Shown here: piece after piece, positions 15,934-24,515 of the stretch | How the letters are laid out: every line of letters starts with the position of its first letter | Numbering within the stretch: position 1 is the stretch's first letter | Source of the DNA: Halosimplex halophilum | Lineage (GTDB): Archaea; Halobacteriota; Halobacteria; Halobacteriales; Haloarculaceae | Direction: 5' to 3' | Length of the DNA: 64,000 nt | Assembly (NCBI RefSeq): GCF_004698125.1 | Contig: NZ_ML214297.1 | Coordinates: forward strand, 310,001-374,000 | Made by a program: the position numbers and the translations under genes | The notes under the pieces: generated by a model | The model's database searches: none | Seen by the model: only the letters and a program-made list of their open reading frames with translations | Told to the model about the DNA's origin: nothing

Positions 15934-16788
15934 GTGCCCGACGGAATCGTCATCCAGGCGCTCGACGAGGCGGTCCGCGCGGCCGTGCCGCCGTGGCTGG
16001 TGCCGTTCTTCCTCGGGGTCACCAGGCTCGGCAACGTCGGCGTCTTCCTGGTCGCGTTCGCCCTGGACCACTGGTTCGTCGACCGCGAGCGCGGCGCCCA
16101 CGCGATCGGGGTCGTCGTCGCCGGGATGGCGGTCCTGACCGCGCTGAAGTACGCCTTCGCCGCGCCGCGGCCGCCGGCGTCGGTCAACCTGATCCCGACC
16201 GGCGGCCACAGCTTCCCGAGCGGCCACGCGATGGGCGCGACCGTCGCCTACGGCACGCTCGCCGTCGACCTCGACGCCGGGTCGGACCGCCTCCGCTACG
16301 GCGCGGCGGCCGTCCTCGTCGGCCTCGTGGCGCTCTCGAGGGTGGTCCTCGGCGTCCACTTCGTCAGGGACGTGTTCGCCGGAGTGGCCTTCGGCGTCGC
16401 CTTCCTCCTGGTCGCCTTCGCGCTGACCGGCCGTGACCCGCGCCGGGGGTTCCTGCTGGCCGCCGGTGCCTCCGTCGTCGCGCTCCTCGTCAGCGAGTTT
16501 AGCTACGACGCCGTGGGCCTGCTCGGGCTGGCGCTCGGCGCGGCGGCCGTCTGGGAGGTCGTCGAACACGGTGGGACCGTCGAGCGACCGCTGTGGCGCC
16601 TCGCGCTGGTCGGCGGCGTCCTCCCCCTGCTCGCCGGGTTGGGCTACGTCGCCGTCGTCGTCGAGCCGTCGCCGGCCGTCGTCTTCGCCTGCGCCGTCGC
16701 GCTCGGCGCGGGCCTGATCGGTCCGCCGGCCGTCGTCTCGGCCGTTCGTGGCGAATCACGTCCCGGACCGTCGTCGCTCCGCTCGTGA
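15934..16788 (+). CDS. PAP2 family phosphatase, membrane-bound
   Basis: 284-residue integral membrane phosphatase with the three acid-phosphatase motifs in order: KYAFAAPRP (C1, K-x6-RP), PSGHAMGA (C2) and SRVVLGVHFVRD (C3, S-R-x5-H-x3-D). These form the vanadium-haloperoxidase-like active site on the outer face of the membrane. The C-terminal third adds four further hydrophobic segments. Expected substrates are lipid phosphates or polyprenyl diphosphates. The most likely start is GTG 15934 (VPDGIVIQALDEAV), since upstream in-frame sequence is arginine/serine-rich and shadows the preceding gene. A related but degenerate protein follows 120 nt downstream. Confidence 0.88.
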   Translation: MPDGIVIQALDEAVRAAVPPWLVPFFLGVTRLGNVGVFLVAFALDHWFVDRERGAHAIGVVVAGMAVLTALKYAFAAPRPPASVNLIPTGGHSFPSGHAMGATVAYGTLAVDLDAGSDRLRYGAAAVLVGLVALSRVVLGVHFVRDVFAGVAFGVAFLLVAFALTGRDPRRGFLLAAGASVVALLVSEFSYDAVGLLGLALGAAAVWEVVEHGGTVERPLWRLALVGGVLPLLAGLGYVAVVVEPSPAVVFACAVALGAGLIGPPAVVSAVRGESRPGPSSLRS

Positions 16789-16908
16789 GGGGAGCCGGCC
16801 GCAACCACCTCGGGCGACCGCTGGTAGCGCCTCTCGCGACTGCTGGCGGCGACCCCCGGCGACTGCCGGCAGGCGGGTTATGCGGCCGGACGGCCAACTT
16901 CGCGCGTC

Positions 16909-17547
16909 ATGTCGCTGCTCGGTCGAGCGGTCGACCTGTACGGGTACGTCTTCCACCCGAGCACCGTCATCGGGCTCGGCGTCCTGCTGCTGATTCACTA
17001 CGAGTGGGCCGGCCAGTCGGCCGACCGCTCCCTCCTCTGGAAGCGGTGGGGAGCCTTCGTCGGCGCCGGCGTGCTGGGGTTCGTCCCGACCCTCGCCTTC
17101 TTCGCCCTCCAGCGGGGCACGCTCTCGAAAGCGTTCTCGGGCAGTAGCTGGCAGCTGGACATGATGGTCGCCTCGGGCGTGGTCCTCGGGGCGGCGATCA
17201 CCTGGGGCGTGTGGCGCCGCTACGACTGGGGGCGACTGGTGCCCGGCGGGATGGCGGCGCTGATCGCGGTCGTGCCGCCCTACGCCGCGCTCTCGCCGTT
17301 CTGGGACATCTCCGGTCACGTCATCTTCGCGCTCGCGCCGACGCTGTACCTCGCGCTGCTCGACCGGAAGTTCCTCCCGCTGCTCGCGATCCCCGTCGTC
17401 ATGGTCCCGACCCGGGTGCTCGTCAACGCCCACAGCGCGCTGGAGTCGGTCGCCGGGTTCGTCGTCGCCGCGGCCATCGTCGTCGCCGTCTACCTCTGGC
17501 GGTCCCCGGGGAGCGAGCGCGAGGCGACGGCGGCGACGGCGCCCTGA
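16909..17547 (+). CDS. PAP2-like membrane protein lacking the first catalytic motif
   Basis: 212 residues, about six membrane segments. Near residues 130-190 it shows SGHVIFALAPTLYLALL and TRVLVNAHSALESVAGF, which line up with C2 (SGH) and C3 (SR-x5-H-x3-D) of PAP2 enzymes: R, H and a Glu in place of Asp. No C1 K-x6-RP motif is visible. It may be a diverged phosphatase or a non-catalytic relative. It follows the complete PAP2 gene on the same strand; relation by duplication is possible but the sequences are far apart. Confidence 0.6.
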   Translation: MSLLGRAVDLYGYVFHPSTVIGLGVLLLIHYEWAGQSADRSLLWKRWGAFVGAGVLGFVPTLAFFALQRGTLSKAFSGSSWQLDMMVASGVVLGAAITWGVWRRYDWGRLVPGGMAALIAVVPPYAALSPFWDISGHVIFALAPTLYLALLDRKFLPLLAIPVVMVPTRVLVNAHSALESVAGFVVAAAIVVAVYLWRSPGSEREATAATAP

Positions 17548-17602
17548 GCGGGATGGCGGGCCGTGAAACTTACCGCCTGCGACTACCGGTCCCCGGCCCC
17601 GC

Positions 17603-18640
17603 TCACAGCGAGTACGCGACCCGTTCGCCGGTGTCGAGCCCGTTCCGGAGCGCGGCGTGCAGGCGCGCCTCGCCGCCCACCCAGTCGCCGAGCGCGTACA
17701 GGTCCGCGTCCGCGGCGTCGTCGACCGCGCCCCGTCGTACGCCCTCGTCGGGGAGCGCGTAGCGCCACCCCTGGTGGTCGGTCCACGCCGGGTCGGTCAA
17801 CTGCTCGTCGTCCAGCACGTCCGCGGTCAGTTCCGCGAGGTCGGCCACGTTCTCCGCGGGGTCGTCGGCGTAGCGCTCGACCGACCACTCGGGGTTCGCC
17901 TGCACCACCAGCACCGACTCCCCGTCGGGGACGTGCCCGTCCTTGCACTCCTCGCGGGCGATCCAGCCGATCTCGTGGTCCCGACCGGGGTTGACCAGCG
18001 CGTAGTACGGTCGGTCGAGTTCGAACTCGTAGCCCAGGACCGCCGTCCAGATGGTGCGGTAGGGGACCGCCTCGGCAGCCTCGGCGAGGTCCCGTCGCGT
18101 CTCGCTGTCCCACTCGGCGTCCCGCAGCAACTCGGCGCTCTGCGGGGCCGGCGGGTTGAGGAGCAGGGCGTCGAACGGCCCCCACTCGTCGCCGTCGGTG
18201 TCGACGACGCGCCACTGCTCGCCGTCGCGGACCAGCGTCTCCGCCCGCGTCGAGTTGTGCACCGTCGCGTCGGTTTCGCCCAGCAGGCGTTTGGCGATCT
18301 GCGTGAGCCCCTGGCGGTAGCTCCACTTGTGCTCGTCGGCGTCGCGGCCCTCCGAGACCTGCCCGTCGGCGTCGAAGGTGTAGATCGGTTCGGTCACGTC
18401 GACGAGCCCCTCCGAGTCGAGCGTCTCGGTCAGGAGTTCGACGACGCGGTCGTCGTCGCTCTTGACGTAGTTGGCGCCGTAGTCGTAGGTCACGTCGCCG
18501 CGGCGGCGGGTGGCCGCCCGGCCGCAGACGCCGCGGGACTTCTCCAGGACCGTCACCTCGGCCGACGGGACCGTCCCGTCGAGCACGTACGTCGCGGCCG
18601 CGGCCGCCGCGCCCGCGCCGACGACTCCTATCCGTGTCAT
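17603..18640 (-). CDS. FAD-dependent oxidoreductase, renalase/amine-oxidase-like
   Basis: 345 residues with an N-terminal dinucleotide-binding fold (MTRIGVVGAGAAAAAATYVL, GxGxxA-type) and the second FAD contact EKSRGVCGRAATRR at about 33-46, the typical 'KSRG-GGR(A/M)ATR' motif of renalase-like NAD(P)/FAD proteins. TYDYGANYVK follows, equal to the D-x-GAQY segment of that group, and the C-terminal DLYALGDWVGG is the third FAD motif. Substrate unknown. TATA-like box (minus strand CGTTTAGTC) about 30 nt before the ATG suggests a leaderless mRNA. Confidence 0.85.
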   Translation of the reverse strand: MTRIGVVGAGAAAAAATYVLDGTVPSAEVTVLEKSRGVCGRAATRRRGDVTYDYGANYVKSDDDRVVELLTETLDSEGLVDVTEPIYTFDADGQVSEGRDADEHKWSYRQGLTQIAKRLLGETDATVHNSTRAETLVRDGEQWRVVDTDGDEWGPFDALLLNPPAPQSAELLRDAEWDSETRRDLAEAAEAVPYRTIWTAVLGYEFELDRPYYALVNPGRDHEIGWIAREECKDGHVPDGESVLVVQANPEWSVERYADDPAENVADLAELTADVLDDEQLTDPAWTDHQGWRYALPDEGVRRGAVDDAADADLYALGDWVGGEARLHAALRNGLDTGERVAYSL

Positions 18641-18698
18641 GGCGGTCGTTCGGACTCCTCCGACTAAACGGGTCGTATCTCCGGCGGCACGTCGGGGC

Positions 18699-19859
18699 TC
18701 AGTTCTCGACCAGCGGGACCGACAGTCCCCGTCCCTCGCGCTTGACCGTCGTCCCGAACTCGGCCGAGAGCGTCCGGACGCGCTCGCGGACCCACGCCGC
18801 CACGTCGCCGCTCGCTCGGCGGACCCGCTCGTCGACGATCTCGACGGGTGCGACGCGCAGGCGGTCCAGCCGACCGTCCTCGACGGCGAGTTCGACGCGG
18901 GCGCTCCGGTCGTTGTGGAGACCCTCCTTCACGACGTAGTCGTCCACGTAGTCGCCCAGATCGTAGAGGATCGGGCGGCCCTGGTAGACCTCGATCCCCT
19001 GGAGGACGTGGGCGCTGTGGCCGTGGACCACGTCGACGCCGCGGTCGACGAGCCAGCGGGCGAACCGCCGCTGGGTCGCCGATGGCCGGACCTCCCAGTT
19101 GGGTCCCCAGTGCAGCGACGCGACGACGAGGTCCGGGTCGCGGCGGTAGACGCTCTCCAGCATCGCCCCGACCCGCTCGCGCGTCTCCGGTCGTTCGGGG
19201 TCGAGTCGTAGCCACGCCGTCCCCGCGCTGTCGGAGTCGGCGCGGTAGGACCGGGACTGGTCGGTCAGCGCGACCACGCCAACGTCCAGGTCGCCCGCGG
19301 AGGCGACTGCCGGCTCGAACGCCGCCGCGCGGTCGCGGCCGGCCCCCGTCGCCGCGATCCCGGCGTCGGCGAGGTGGTCGACGGTGTCGGCCAGCGCCGT
19401 CGGCCCGAAGTCGAGCAGGTGGTTGTTCGCAAGCGACGCGAACGAGGTCCCGGCGGCCTCCAGCGCCGGGACCGCCCACGCCGGGTCGGCCCGGAAGTAG
19501 TACCCCCGGTTCGGCGTCCGCTCCCCGCGAGTCGAGAGCGCGCATTCGAGGTTCACGACGAGGCCGTCCAGCCCCCGGAGCGCCGGGAGCGTCGTGCCCC
19601 ACACGCCGGCGGGGTCGCGGGTCGACCCCGCTGATTCGCTACCGGCCCAGCGCTCGTCGACGCTCCGGCCGAGCATCGCGTCGCCGACGAACCCGAACCA
19701 GGCGTCGGCGTCCCCGCGGACCGTCGCGGTCGGCGACCGTCGACTCCGCCGTCTGACGGCCCCGCCGAGTCCCGCCAGCGCGGTCACGGAGGCGGCCGAC
19801 CCCGCGAGGACGGCCCGCCGGGACGAGGTCACGGTCGGTCGCCCCCCCTGGAGACGCAT
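18699..19859 (-). CDS. CapA-family protein (PGA synthesis-like) with Tat-type signal
   Basis: 386 residues. The N terminus has SSRRAVLAGSAASVTALAGLGG, a twin-arginine plus hydrophobic h-region, so it is probably exported by the Tat route common in haloarchaea. The rest is a calcineurin-like CapA domain: GDAMLGR, VNLECAL, LANNHLLDFG, ASLHWG, HGHSAHVLQGIE, and LGDYVDD match the family metal-site motifs. Members relate to poly-gamma-glutamate export or to phosphoesterases of unknown role; haloarchaea do not carry a standard capBC neighbour here. Its ATG overlaps the leuS stop by one base (TGATG), giving a leuS-capA transcript. Confidence 0.85.
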   Translation of the reverse strand: MRLQGGRPTVTSSRRAVLAGSAASVTALAGLGGAVRRRSRRSPTATVRGDADAWFGFVGDAMLGRSVDERWAGSESAGSTRDPAGVWGTTLPALRGLDGLVVNLECALSTRGERTPNRGYYFRADPAWAVPALEAAGTSFASLANNHLLDFGPTALADTVDHLADAGIAATGAGRDRAAAFEPAVASAGDLDVGVVALTDQSRSYRADSDSAGTAWLRLDPERPETRERVGAMLESVYRRDPDLVVASLHWGPNWEVRPSATQRRFARWLVDRGVDVVHGHSAHVLQGIEVYQGRPILYDLGDYVDDYVVKEGLHNDRSARVELAVEDGRLDRLRVAPVEIVDERVRRASGDVAAWVRERVRTLSAEFGTTVKREGRGLSVPLVEN

Positions 19860-22540
19860 CAGTCGATGTGGATCGCGGGTTTGGCGGGTTCGGCCTTCCC
19901 GGCGAGGTCGTCGTCGGGGGTCGCGCGGCGCACCTCGATCTCCGCGCCGAACTCGTCGGCGAACAGCCAGCCGGCCGCCTCCAGCACGGCGAGTTCGCGC
20001 TCGGCGTCCAGCACCGGTTCGAGCGCGCCCGCACGGTCCGCGAGTTCGCCCAGGTACTCGGCGGCGCGGTCGCCGGCCTCGCCGACGGCGTCGTCGTCCA
20101 GCGCCGACCCGACGACCGCGTCGCCCGGGTCGGCCGTCCGGACGTGCTCGTAGGCGCGGTACTTCCAGTCCTCGGCGACGACGATCTCGATGGTCCCCGG
20201 GTCGTCGATGTCGACGACCTCGGTGATGTCACGCACGTCGTCCAGCGTCCGGTCGACCAGCCGTCGCTCTAGTTCGTAGTCCTCGATCTCCTCGGCCACC
20301 GCGGGCCACTCGGCCTCGACGACCATCCCCTCGGTGTCGAGCAGGTTCCACATCTCCTCGCCGAGGTACGGCGCCATCGGCGCGACGAACCGCGTCAGCG
20401 CGCCCAGCCCCCGCTCGTAGGTCGCCTCGTCGACGGGCCCGTACTCGGCGTAGCGGCGGAGCAGGCGGGCGAACCGCTGGATCTCGCTGACGACGCGGTG
20501 GAAGCGGAACCGCTCGTACTCCTCGGCGACGGCCGTGATCGTCCGGTCGATCTCGCGTTCGAGGTAGGCGTCCTGGGGCGCCGACGCCTCGCGGGTCGCC
20601 ACGTCGTCCCGGTCGGCGACCATCGCGTAGAGGCGCTGCTGGAAGTCGTACACGTCGCCGACGGACTTGACCGTCCACTCGAAGTCCTGTGCGGGGTGGG
20701 CGGCCGAGAGGAGAAAGAGTCGAGTCGTCTCGGCGCCGTACTCGTGCGGTGCGATGGCGTTGCCCTTCGAGGAGGACATCTTCTCGCCGTCGTACAGCAC
20801 CGTGCCCTGGTTGATCAGCCGCTCGACCGGCTCGCGCGTGTCGAGCAGGCCCAGGTCCGCGAGGGCGCGGGTGAAAAATCGGATGTAGAGCAGGTGCAGG
20901 ATGGCGTGTTCCTCGCCGCCGACGTACACGTCGACGGGGAGCCAGTCGTTCGCGCGGTCGGTGTCGAACGGCGCCGAGTCCAGGTCCGGCGAGAGGAAGC
21001 GCAGGAAGTACCACGAGGAGTCGACGAACGTGTCCATCGTGTCCGTCTCGCGCTCGGCGGGGCCGCCACACTCCGGACACGCCACGGACTTCCACTCCTC
21101 GCTCTCCTCCAGGGGGTTGCCCGCGGTACGGACGTACGGCGGGAGTTCGACGGGCAGGTCCTCGTCGGGGACGGGGACGCGGCCGCACTCCTCGCAGTGG
21201 ATCATCGGGATCGGCGTCCCCCAGTAGCGCTGCCGGGAGATGAGCCAGTCCCGGAGGCGGTACTCGACGGCCGACTCGACGCCCGGTTCGCCGAGCAGTC
21301 GCTCGCGGGCGGCTGAACTGGCCAGCCCGTCGTACTCGCCGCTGTTCGTAAGCATCCCGTCGTCGGTGTAGGGGGCGCCGGGCAGGTCCGTCCCGCTGCC
21401 GTCGACGGGTTCGACCGCCTGCTCGACCGGGAGGTCGTGGGCGTCGGCGAAGGCGTGGTCGCGCTCGTTGTGCGCCGGGACGCCCATCACGGCGCCGGTC
21501 CCCACGTCGTCGAGGACGTACGCCGCGACGTAGACCGGCAGTTCCTCGCCCGTTATCGGGTGCGTGGCGGTCAGACCCGTCTCGACGCCGGAGGTGCCGC
21601 CGGCGTCGGCGCCCGCGCTGGTCACGTCCTCGACGTAGGCGGCCACCTCGTCGTTCGTCTCCGCGACCGCACGCGCGAGGTCGTGGCCCGGCGAGAGCGC
21701 GACGAAGGTGGCGCCGTGAACCGTGTCGAGGCGAGTGGTGAACACGTCGACGCTGCCGATATCGGCGGCCTCACCGCTGCTGCCGTCCACGTCGAAGGTG
21801 ACGTGGGCGCCCTCCTGGCGGCCGATCCAGTTACGCTGGATATCGCGGACGCTGTCGGGCCACCCGTCGAGGTCGTCGAGGCCCGCGTCGAGTTCCTCGG
21901 CGTAGTCGGTGATCGTGAAGAACCACTGGTCGAGTTCGCGCCGTTCGACCGGCGTCTCGCAGCGCCAGCAGACCCCCGCCGCGTGGGCGTGGTCGACGGC
22001 GCTCGATTCGGCCTCGGCGTCGTCCGGCCGTTCGACCTGCGCGTCGGCCAGGACCGTCTCGCAGTCCGGACACCAGTTGACGCGGGCGCCGGTGTACTCG
22101 ACGAGGTCCTCCTCGTAGAACCGTTTGAACAGGTACTGGTTCCAGCGGTAGTACTCGGGGTCGCAGGTGGTGACCTCCCGCGACCAGTCGTAGCCGAAGC
22201 CCATCGTCTCCAGCTCCTCGCGCATCTGCTCGATGCAGGAGCGGGTCCACGACTCGGGGTCCGTGCCCCGCTCGTAGGCGGCGTTCTCGGCGGGGAGGCC
22301 GAAGGCGTCCCACCCCATCGGCTGGAGCACCTCGTCGCCCCGCAGCGAGCGGTAGCGGGCGTACGCGTCGGTGATCGCGTAGTTGCGGACGTGACCCATG
22401 TGGAGCGTGCCGGAGGTGTAGGGGAACATCCCGAGGACGTACGTCGGGTCCGCCGCGTCGTCGGCCACCTCGTAGACCCCTTCGGCGTCCCAGACGTACT
22501 GCCAGTACTCCTGCACCCGCGCGTGGTTGTACCGAGTCAT
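19859..22540 (-). CDS. leuS: Leucyl-tRNA synthetase
   Basis: 893-residue class Ia synthetase that charges tRNA-Leu. HIGH-type motif HMGH at 47-50 (TSGTLHMGHVRNY), KMSKS-type KMSSS at 587-591, CP1 editing domain between about 225 and 410 with zinc-knuckle cysteines CWRCETP and CPECGGP, and a C-terminal anticodon-binding helical domain. The layout is of the bacterial-like LeuS used by Halobacteria rather than the longer archaeal/eukaryal type. The ATG at 22540 matches the conserved RYNHARVQEYWQ start. It heads a two-gene unit with the capA-like gene downstream. Confidence 0.97.
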   Translation of the reverse strand: MTRYNHARVQEYWQYVWDAEGVYEVADDAADPTYVLGMFPYTSGTLHMGHVRNYAITDAYARYRSLRGDEVLQPMGWDAFGLPAENAAYERGTDPESWTRSCIEQMREELETMGFGYDWSREVTTCDPEYYRWNQYLFKRFYEEDLVEYTGARVNWCPDCETVLADAQVERPDDAEAESSAVDHAHAAGVCWRCETPVERRELDQWFFTITDYAEELDAGLDDLDGWPDSVRDIQRNWIGRQEGAHVTFDVDGSSGEAADIGSVDVFTTRLDTVHGATFVALSPGHDLARAVAETNDEVAAYVEDVTSAGADAGGTSGVETGLTATHPITGEELPVYVAAYVLDDVGTGAVMGVPAHNERDHAFADAHDLPVEQAVEPVDGSGTDLPGAPYTDDGMLTNSGEYDGLASSAARERLLGEPGVESAVEYRLRDWLISRQRYWGTPIPMIHCEECGRVPVPDEDLPVELPPYVRTAGNPLEESEEWKSVACPECGGPAERETDTMDTFVDSSWYFLRFLSPDLDSAPFDTDRANDWLPVDVYVGGEEHAILHLLYIRFFTRALADLGLLDTREPVERLINQGTVLYDGEKMSSSKGNAIAPHEYGAETTRLFLLSAAHPAQDFEWTVKSVGDVYDFQQRLYAMVADRDDVATREASAPQDAYLEREIDRTITAVAEEYERFRFHRVVSEIQRFARLLRRYAEYGPVDEATYERGLGALTRFVAPMAPYLGEEMWNLLDTEGMVVEAEWPAVAEEIEDYELERRLVDRTLDDVRDITEVVDIDDPGTIEIVVAEDWKYRAYEHVRTADPGDAVVGSALDDDAVGEAGDRAAEYLGELADRAGALEPVLDAERELAVLEAAGWLFADEFGAEIEVRRATPDDDLAGKAEPAKPAIHID

Positions 22541-22706
22541 CGACTGTTGGCGGACCTCCGTCCGCCGCCGTAATCACTGTTCCCCCACGGTGACGGGGTT
22601 TCGCTAGATCTGGGTCGCCGGCCGGTCGCGGGTTCCTGACGGACCACCGGGGGCGCTCGGGCACCACCGCCGGCACCCACATCCGTCTCCGACCCCAGGG
22701 ATCGGT

Positions 22707-23927
22707 ATGGCGATAGACACGGCGGTCCTCGTGGTCGGCGGCGGGGCGACCGGCGCGGGCGTCGCGCGCGACCTCTCGCTGCGCGGGTGCGACGTGACGC
22801 TCGTCGACCGCGGCGGTCTCGCGGACGGGACGACCGGTCGCTCGCACGGCCTGCTCCACAGCGGCGCGCGCTACGCCGAGGCCGACGAGACCGGCGCCGA
22901 GGAGTGCATCGCGGAGAACCGCGTCCTCCGGGACATCGCCGGTGCGGCCGTCGCCGACACCGGCGGGCTGTTCGTCCAGCTCGCCGAGGACGACCCCGAG
23001 TACTTCGACGCCAAGCGCGACGCCTGCGAGGCGGTCGGGATCCCCGTCGAGGTGGTCGACGGCGACGAGGCGCGGGCGGCCGTCCCCGACCTCGCGGAGA
23101 GCGTCGAGCGGGCGATGCGCGTCCCCGACGCCGTCGTCTCGCCGTCGCGGCTCGTGGCCGCCAACGCCCGCGACGCGGCCGACCGCGGCGCCTCGATCCA
23201 CTACGACTCGCCCGTCGAGGGGATCCGGGTCGACGGCGGCGAGGTAACCGGCGTCGCAGTCGGCGGCGCGCTCGGCGAGACGGTCCGCCCGGAGGTGGTC
23301 GTCAACGCGACGGGCGCGTGGGCCGGCGAACTCGCGGCGATGGCGGGCGCGACCGTCGAGATGCGGCCGACCCGCGGGCTCATGGTGTCGGTCGACTACT
23401 CGACGCTCGGGACGGTCCTCAACCGGTGTCGCGAGCCGGGCGACGGCGACATCGTCGTCCCCCACGAGCGCGAGGCGGTGCTCGGGACGACGAGCGTCGC
23501 GGTCGACGACCCCGACGACTACGAGCGGGCCGACTGGGAGCGCGAGCGCGTCCGCGAGGAGTGCGCAGCGATGTGCCCGCCGCTTTCCGACGCCGCCCAC
23601 GTCCGCGAGTGGTGGGGCGTGCGCCCGCTGTACGAGCCCGACGAGGCCGACCGCGGCGGCCGGGGCATCTCGCGGGGGTTCTTCCTGCTCGACGGCGCCG
23701 ACGAGGGCGTCGGGAACCTCCTGTCGGTCGTCGGCGGGAAGCTGACCACCTACCGGCTGATGGCCGAGGCGACGGCCGACGCGGTCTGCGAGCGGCTCGG
23801 CGTCGACGAGCCCTGCCGCACCGCCGAGGAGACCCTGCCCGGCGCGGACGACCCCGACGCGCTCGACGGGTTCGTCGCCGACCTCGGCGGTCCGGGTCCC
23901 TCGGACAGCGACGTGGCTGGCCGGTAG
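22707..23927 (+). CDS. FAD-dependent oxidoreductase, GlpA-like, without C-terminal domain
   Basis: 406 residues. Residues 1-370 form a DAO/GlpA-type flavoprotein: GGGATGAGVARDLSLRG (11-27), GLLHSGARYAEAD, the substrate-domain segment VVPHEREAVLGTTS and the closing VGGKLTTYRLMAE motif characteristic of glycerol-3-phosphate dehydrogenases. Haloarchaeal GlpA usually continues with a [2Fe-2S] BFD-like domain to about 580 aa and is followed by glpB and glpC; here the chain stops at 406 and neither gene is adjacent. It may be a specialised paralogue or a different 2-hydroxyacid oxidase. A strong hairpin follows the stop. Confidence 0.8.
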   Translation: MAIDTAVLVVGGGATGAGVARDLSLRGCDVTLVDRGGLADGTTGRSHGLLHSGARYAEADETGAEECIAENRVLRDIAGAAVADTGGLFVQLAEDDPEYFDAKRDACEAVGIPVEVVDGDEARAAVPDLAESVERAMRVPDAVVSPSRLVAANARDAADRGASIHYDSPVEGIRVDGGEVTGVAVGGALGETVRPEVVVNATGAWAGELAAMAGATVEMRPTRGLMVSVDYSTLGTVLNRCREPGDGDIVVPHEREAVLGTTSVAVDDPDDYERADWERERVREECAAMCPPLSDAAHVREWWGVRPLYEPDEADRGGRGISRGFFLLDGADEGVGNLLSVVGGKLTTYRLMAEATADAVCERLGVDEPCRTAEETLPGADDPDALDGFVADLGGPGPSDSDVAGR

Positions 23928-23928
23928 G

Positions 23929-23955
23929 GGAACGTCGGCCGGCGACCGACGTTCC
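23929..23955. terminator. Perfect 10-bp hairpin between convergent genes
   Basis: GGAACGTCGG and CCGACGTTCC flank a 7-nt loop. It starts 2 nt after the GlpA-like stop and ends 6 nt before the convergent gene's stop, so it can serve both transcripts as terminator or 3' stabiliser. Confidence 0.6.
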
Positions 23956-23960
23956 GCCGG

Positions 23961-24266
23961 TCAGTCGTCGTCGAACCAGCGGGCGGTCGAGTCGAGGTAC
24001 TCGTCGCGGGGGCGGCCGGGCTCGAAGTTCGGGCGGGCGTACTCCCGGATGCGCGCGGCGGCGAAGGACGCGAGCACGCCGACCGAGACCAGGAAGAGCC
24101 AGCCGCCGACCGAGCCGGTGACCGCCGCGACCACGTCCGCGTCGTAGTACGCCGCCATCGCGGCCAGTCCCGCGCCGAACAGCACCGAATAGACCACCGC
24201 GGCCATGACGAGCCACGGACTGGTCGCCCGCAACTGCCGCCGGAAGCGTGTCGCCGAACGACCCAT
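23961..24266 (-). CDS. Small membrane protein (101 aa)
   Basis: 101 residues, basic N terminus (MGRSATRFRRQLRATSP) then two membrane helices (WLVMAAVVYSVLFGAGLAAMAA and GGWLFLVSVGVLASFAAARI) and a polar C-terminal tail with Asp/Arg ending STARWFDDD. The family is not recognised. The chosen ATG 24266 lies 26 nt after a TATA-like TTTTTC box; between them is a 12-bp perfect palindrome. A longer reading from 24380 would include this promoter and is not used. Confidence 0.65.
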   Translation of the reverse strand: MGRSATRFRRQLRATSPWLVMAAVVYSVLFGAGLAAMAAYYDADVVAAVTGSVGGWLFLVSVGVLASFAAARIREYARPNFEPGRPRDEYLDSTARWFDDD

Positions 24267-24276
24267 ATTCGACGCT

Positions 24277-24288
24277 TGGAGTACTCCA
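24277..24288. promoter_or_regulatory. 12-bp palindrome between TATA box and start
   Basis: TGGAGTACTCCA is perfectly symmetric and sits 11-22 nt upstream of the ATG at 24266, directly downstream of the TATA-like TTTTT on the minus strand (24290-24295). This is where an archaeal repressor would block transcription start. Confidence 0.4.
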
Positions 24289-24478
24289 GAAAAAGCCTTT
24301 CCTTCCCGTGGTTTGTGTTCCCAGACCCCGGGGAGATCGGTGGGGTCGAGTCGGCGGAGGTCACCCGCCGGAAGTGACACCGGGAAGATAGTACGGCGGC
24401 GATCCGGGCTCCGCGAGCGGGACCCCCGGACTGGCTGGCGGGGCGAGCCCCGTCCCGGCCGGGCGAACAGTCGGCGAA

Positions 24479-24487
24479 CTTTTTACT
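24479..24487 (+). promoter_or_regulatory. TATA-like box of squalene/phytoene synthase gene
   Basis: CTTTTTACT about 33 nt before the ATG at 24516; the start of transcription would fall just ahead of the ATG, giving a very short leader. Confidence 0.5.
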
Positions 24488-24515
24488 TGTGGAATCTTAA
24501 GGGGTGGTATCGGGA

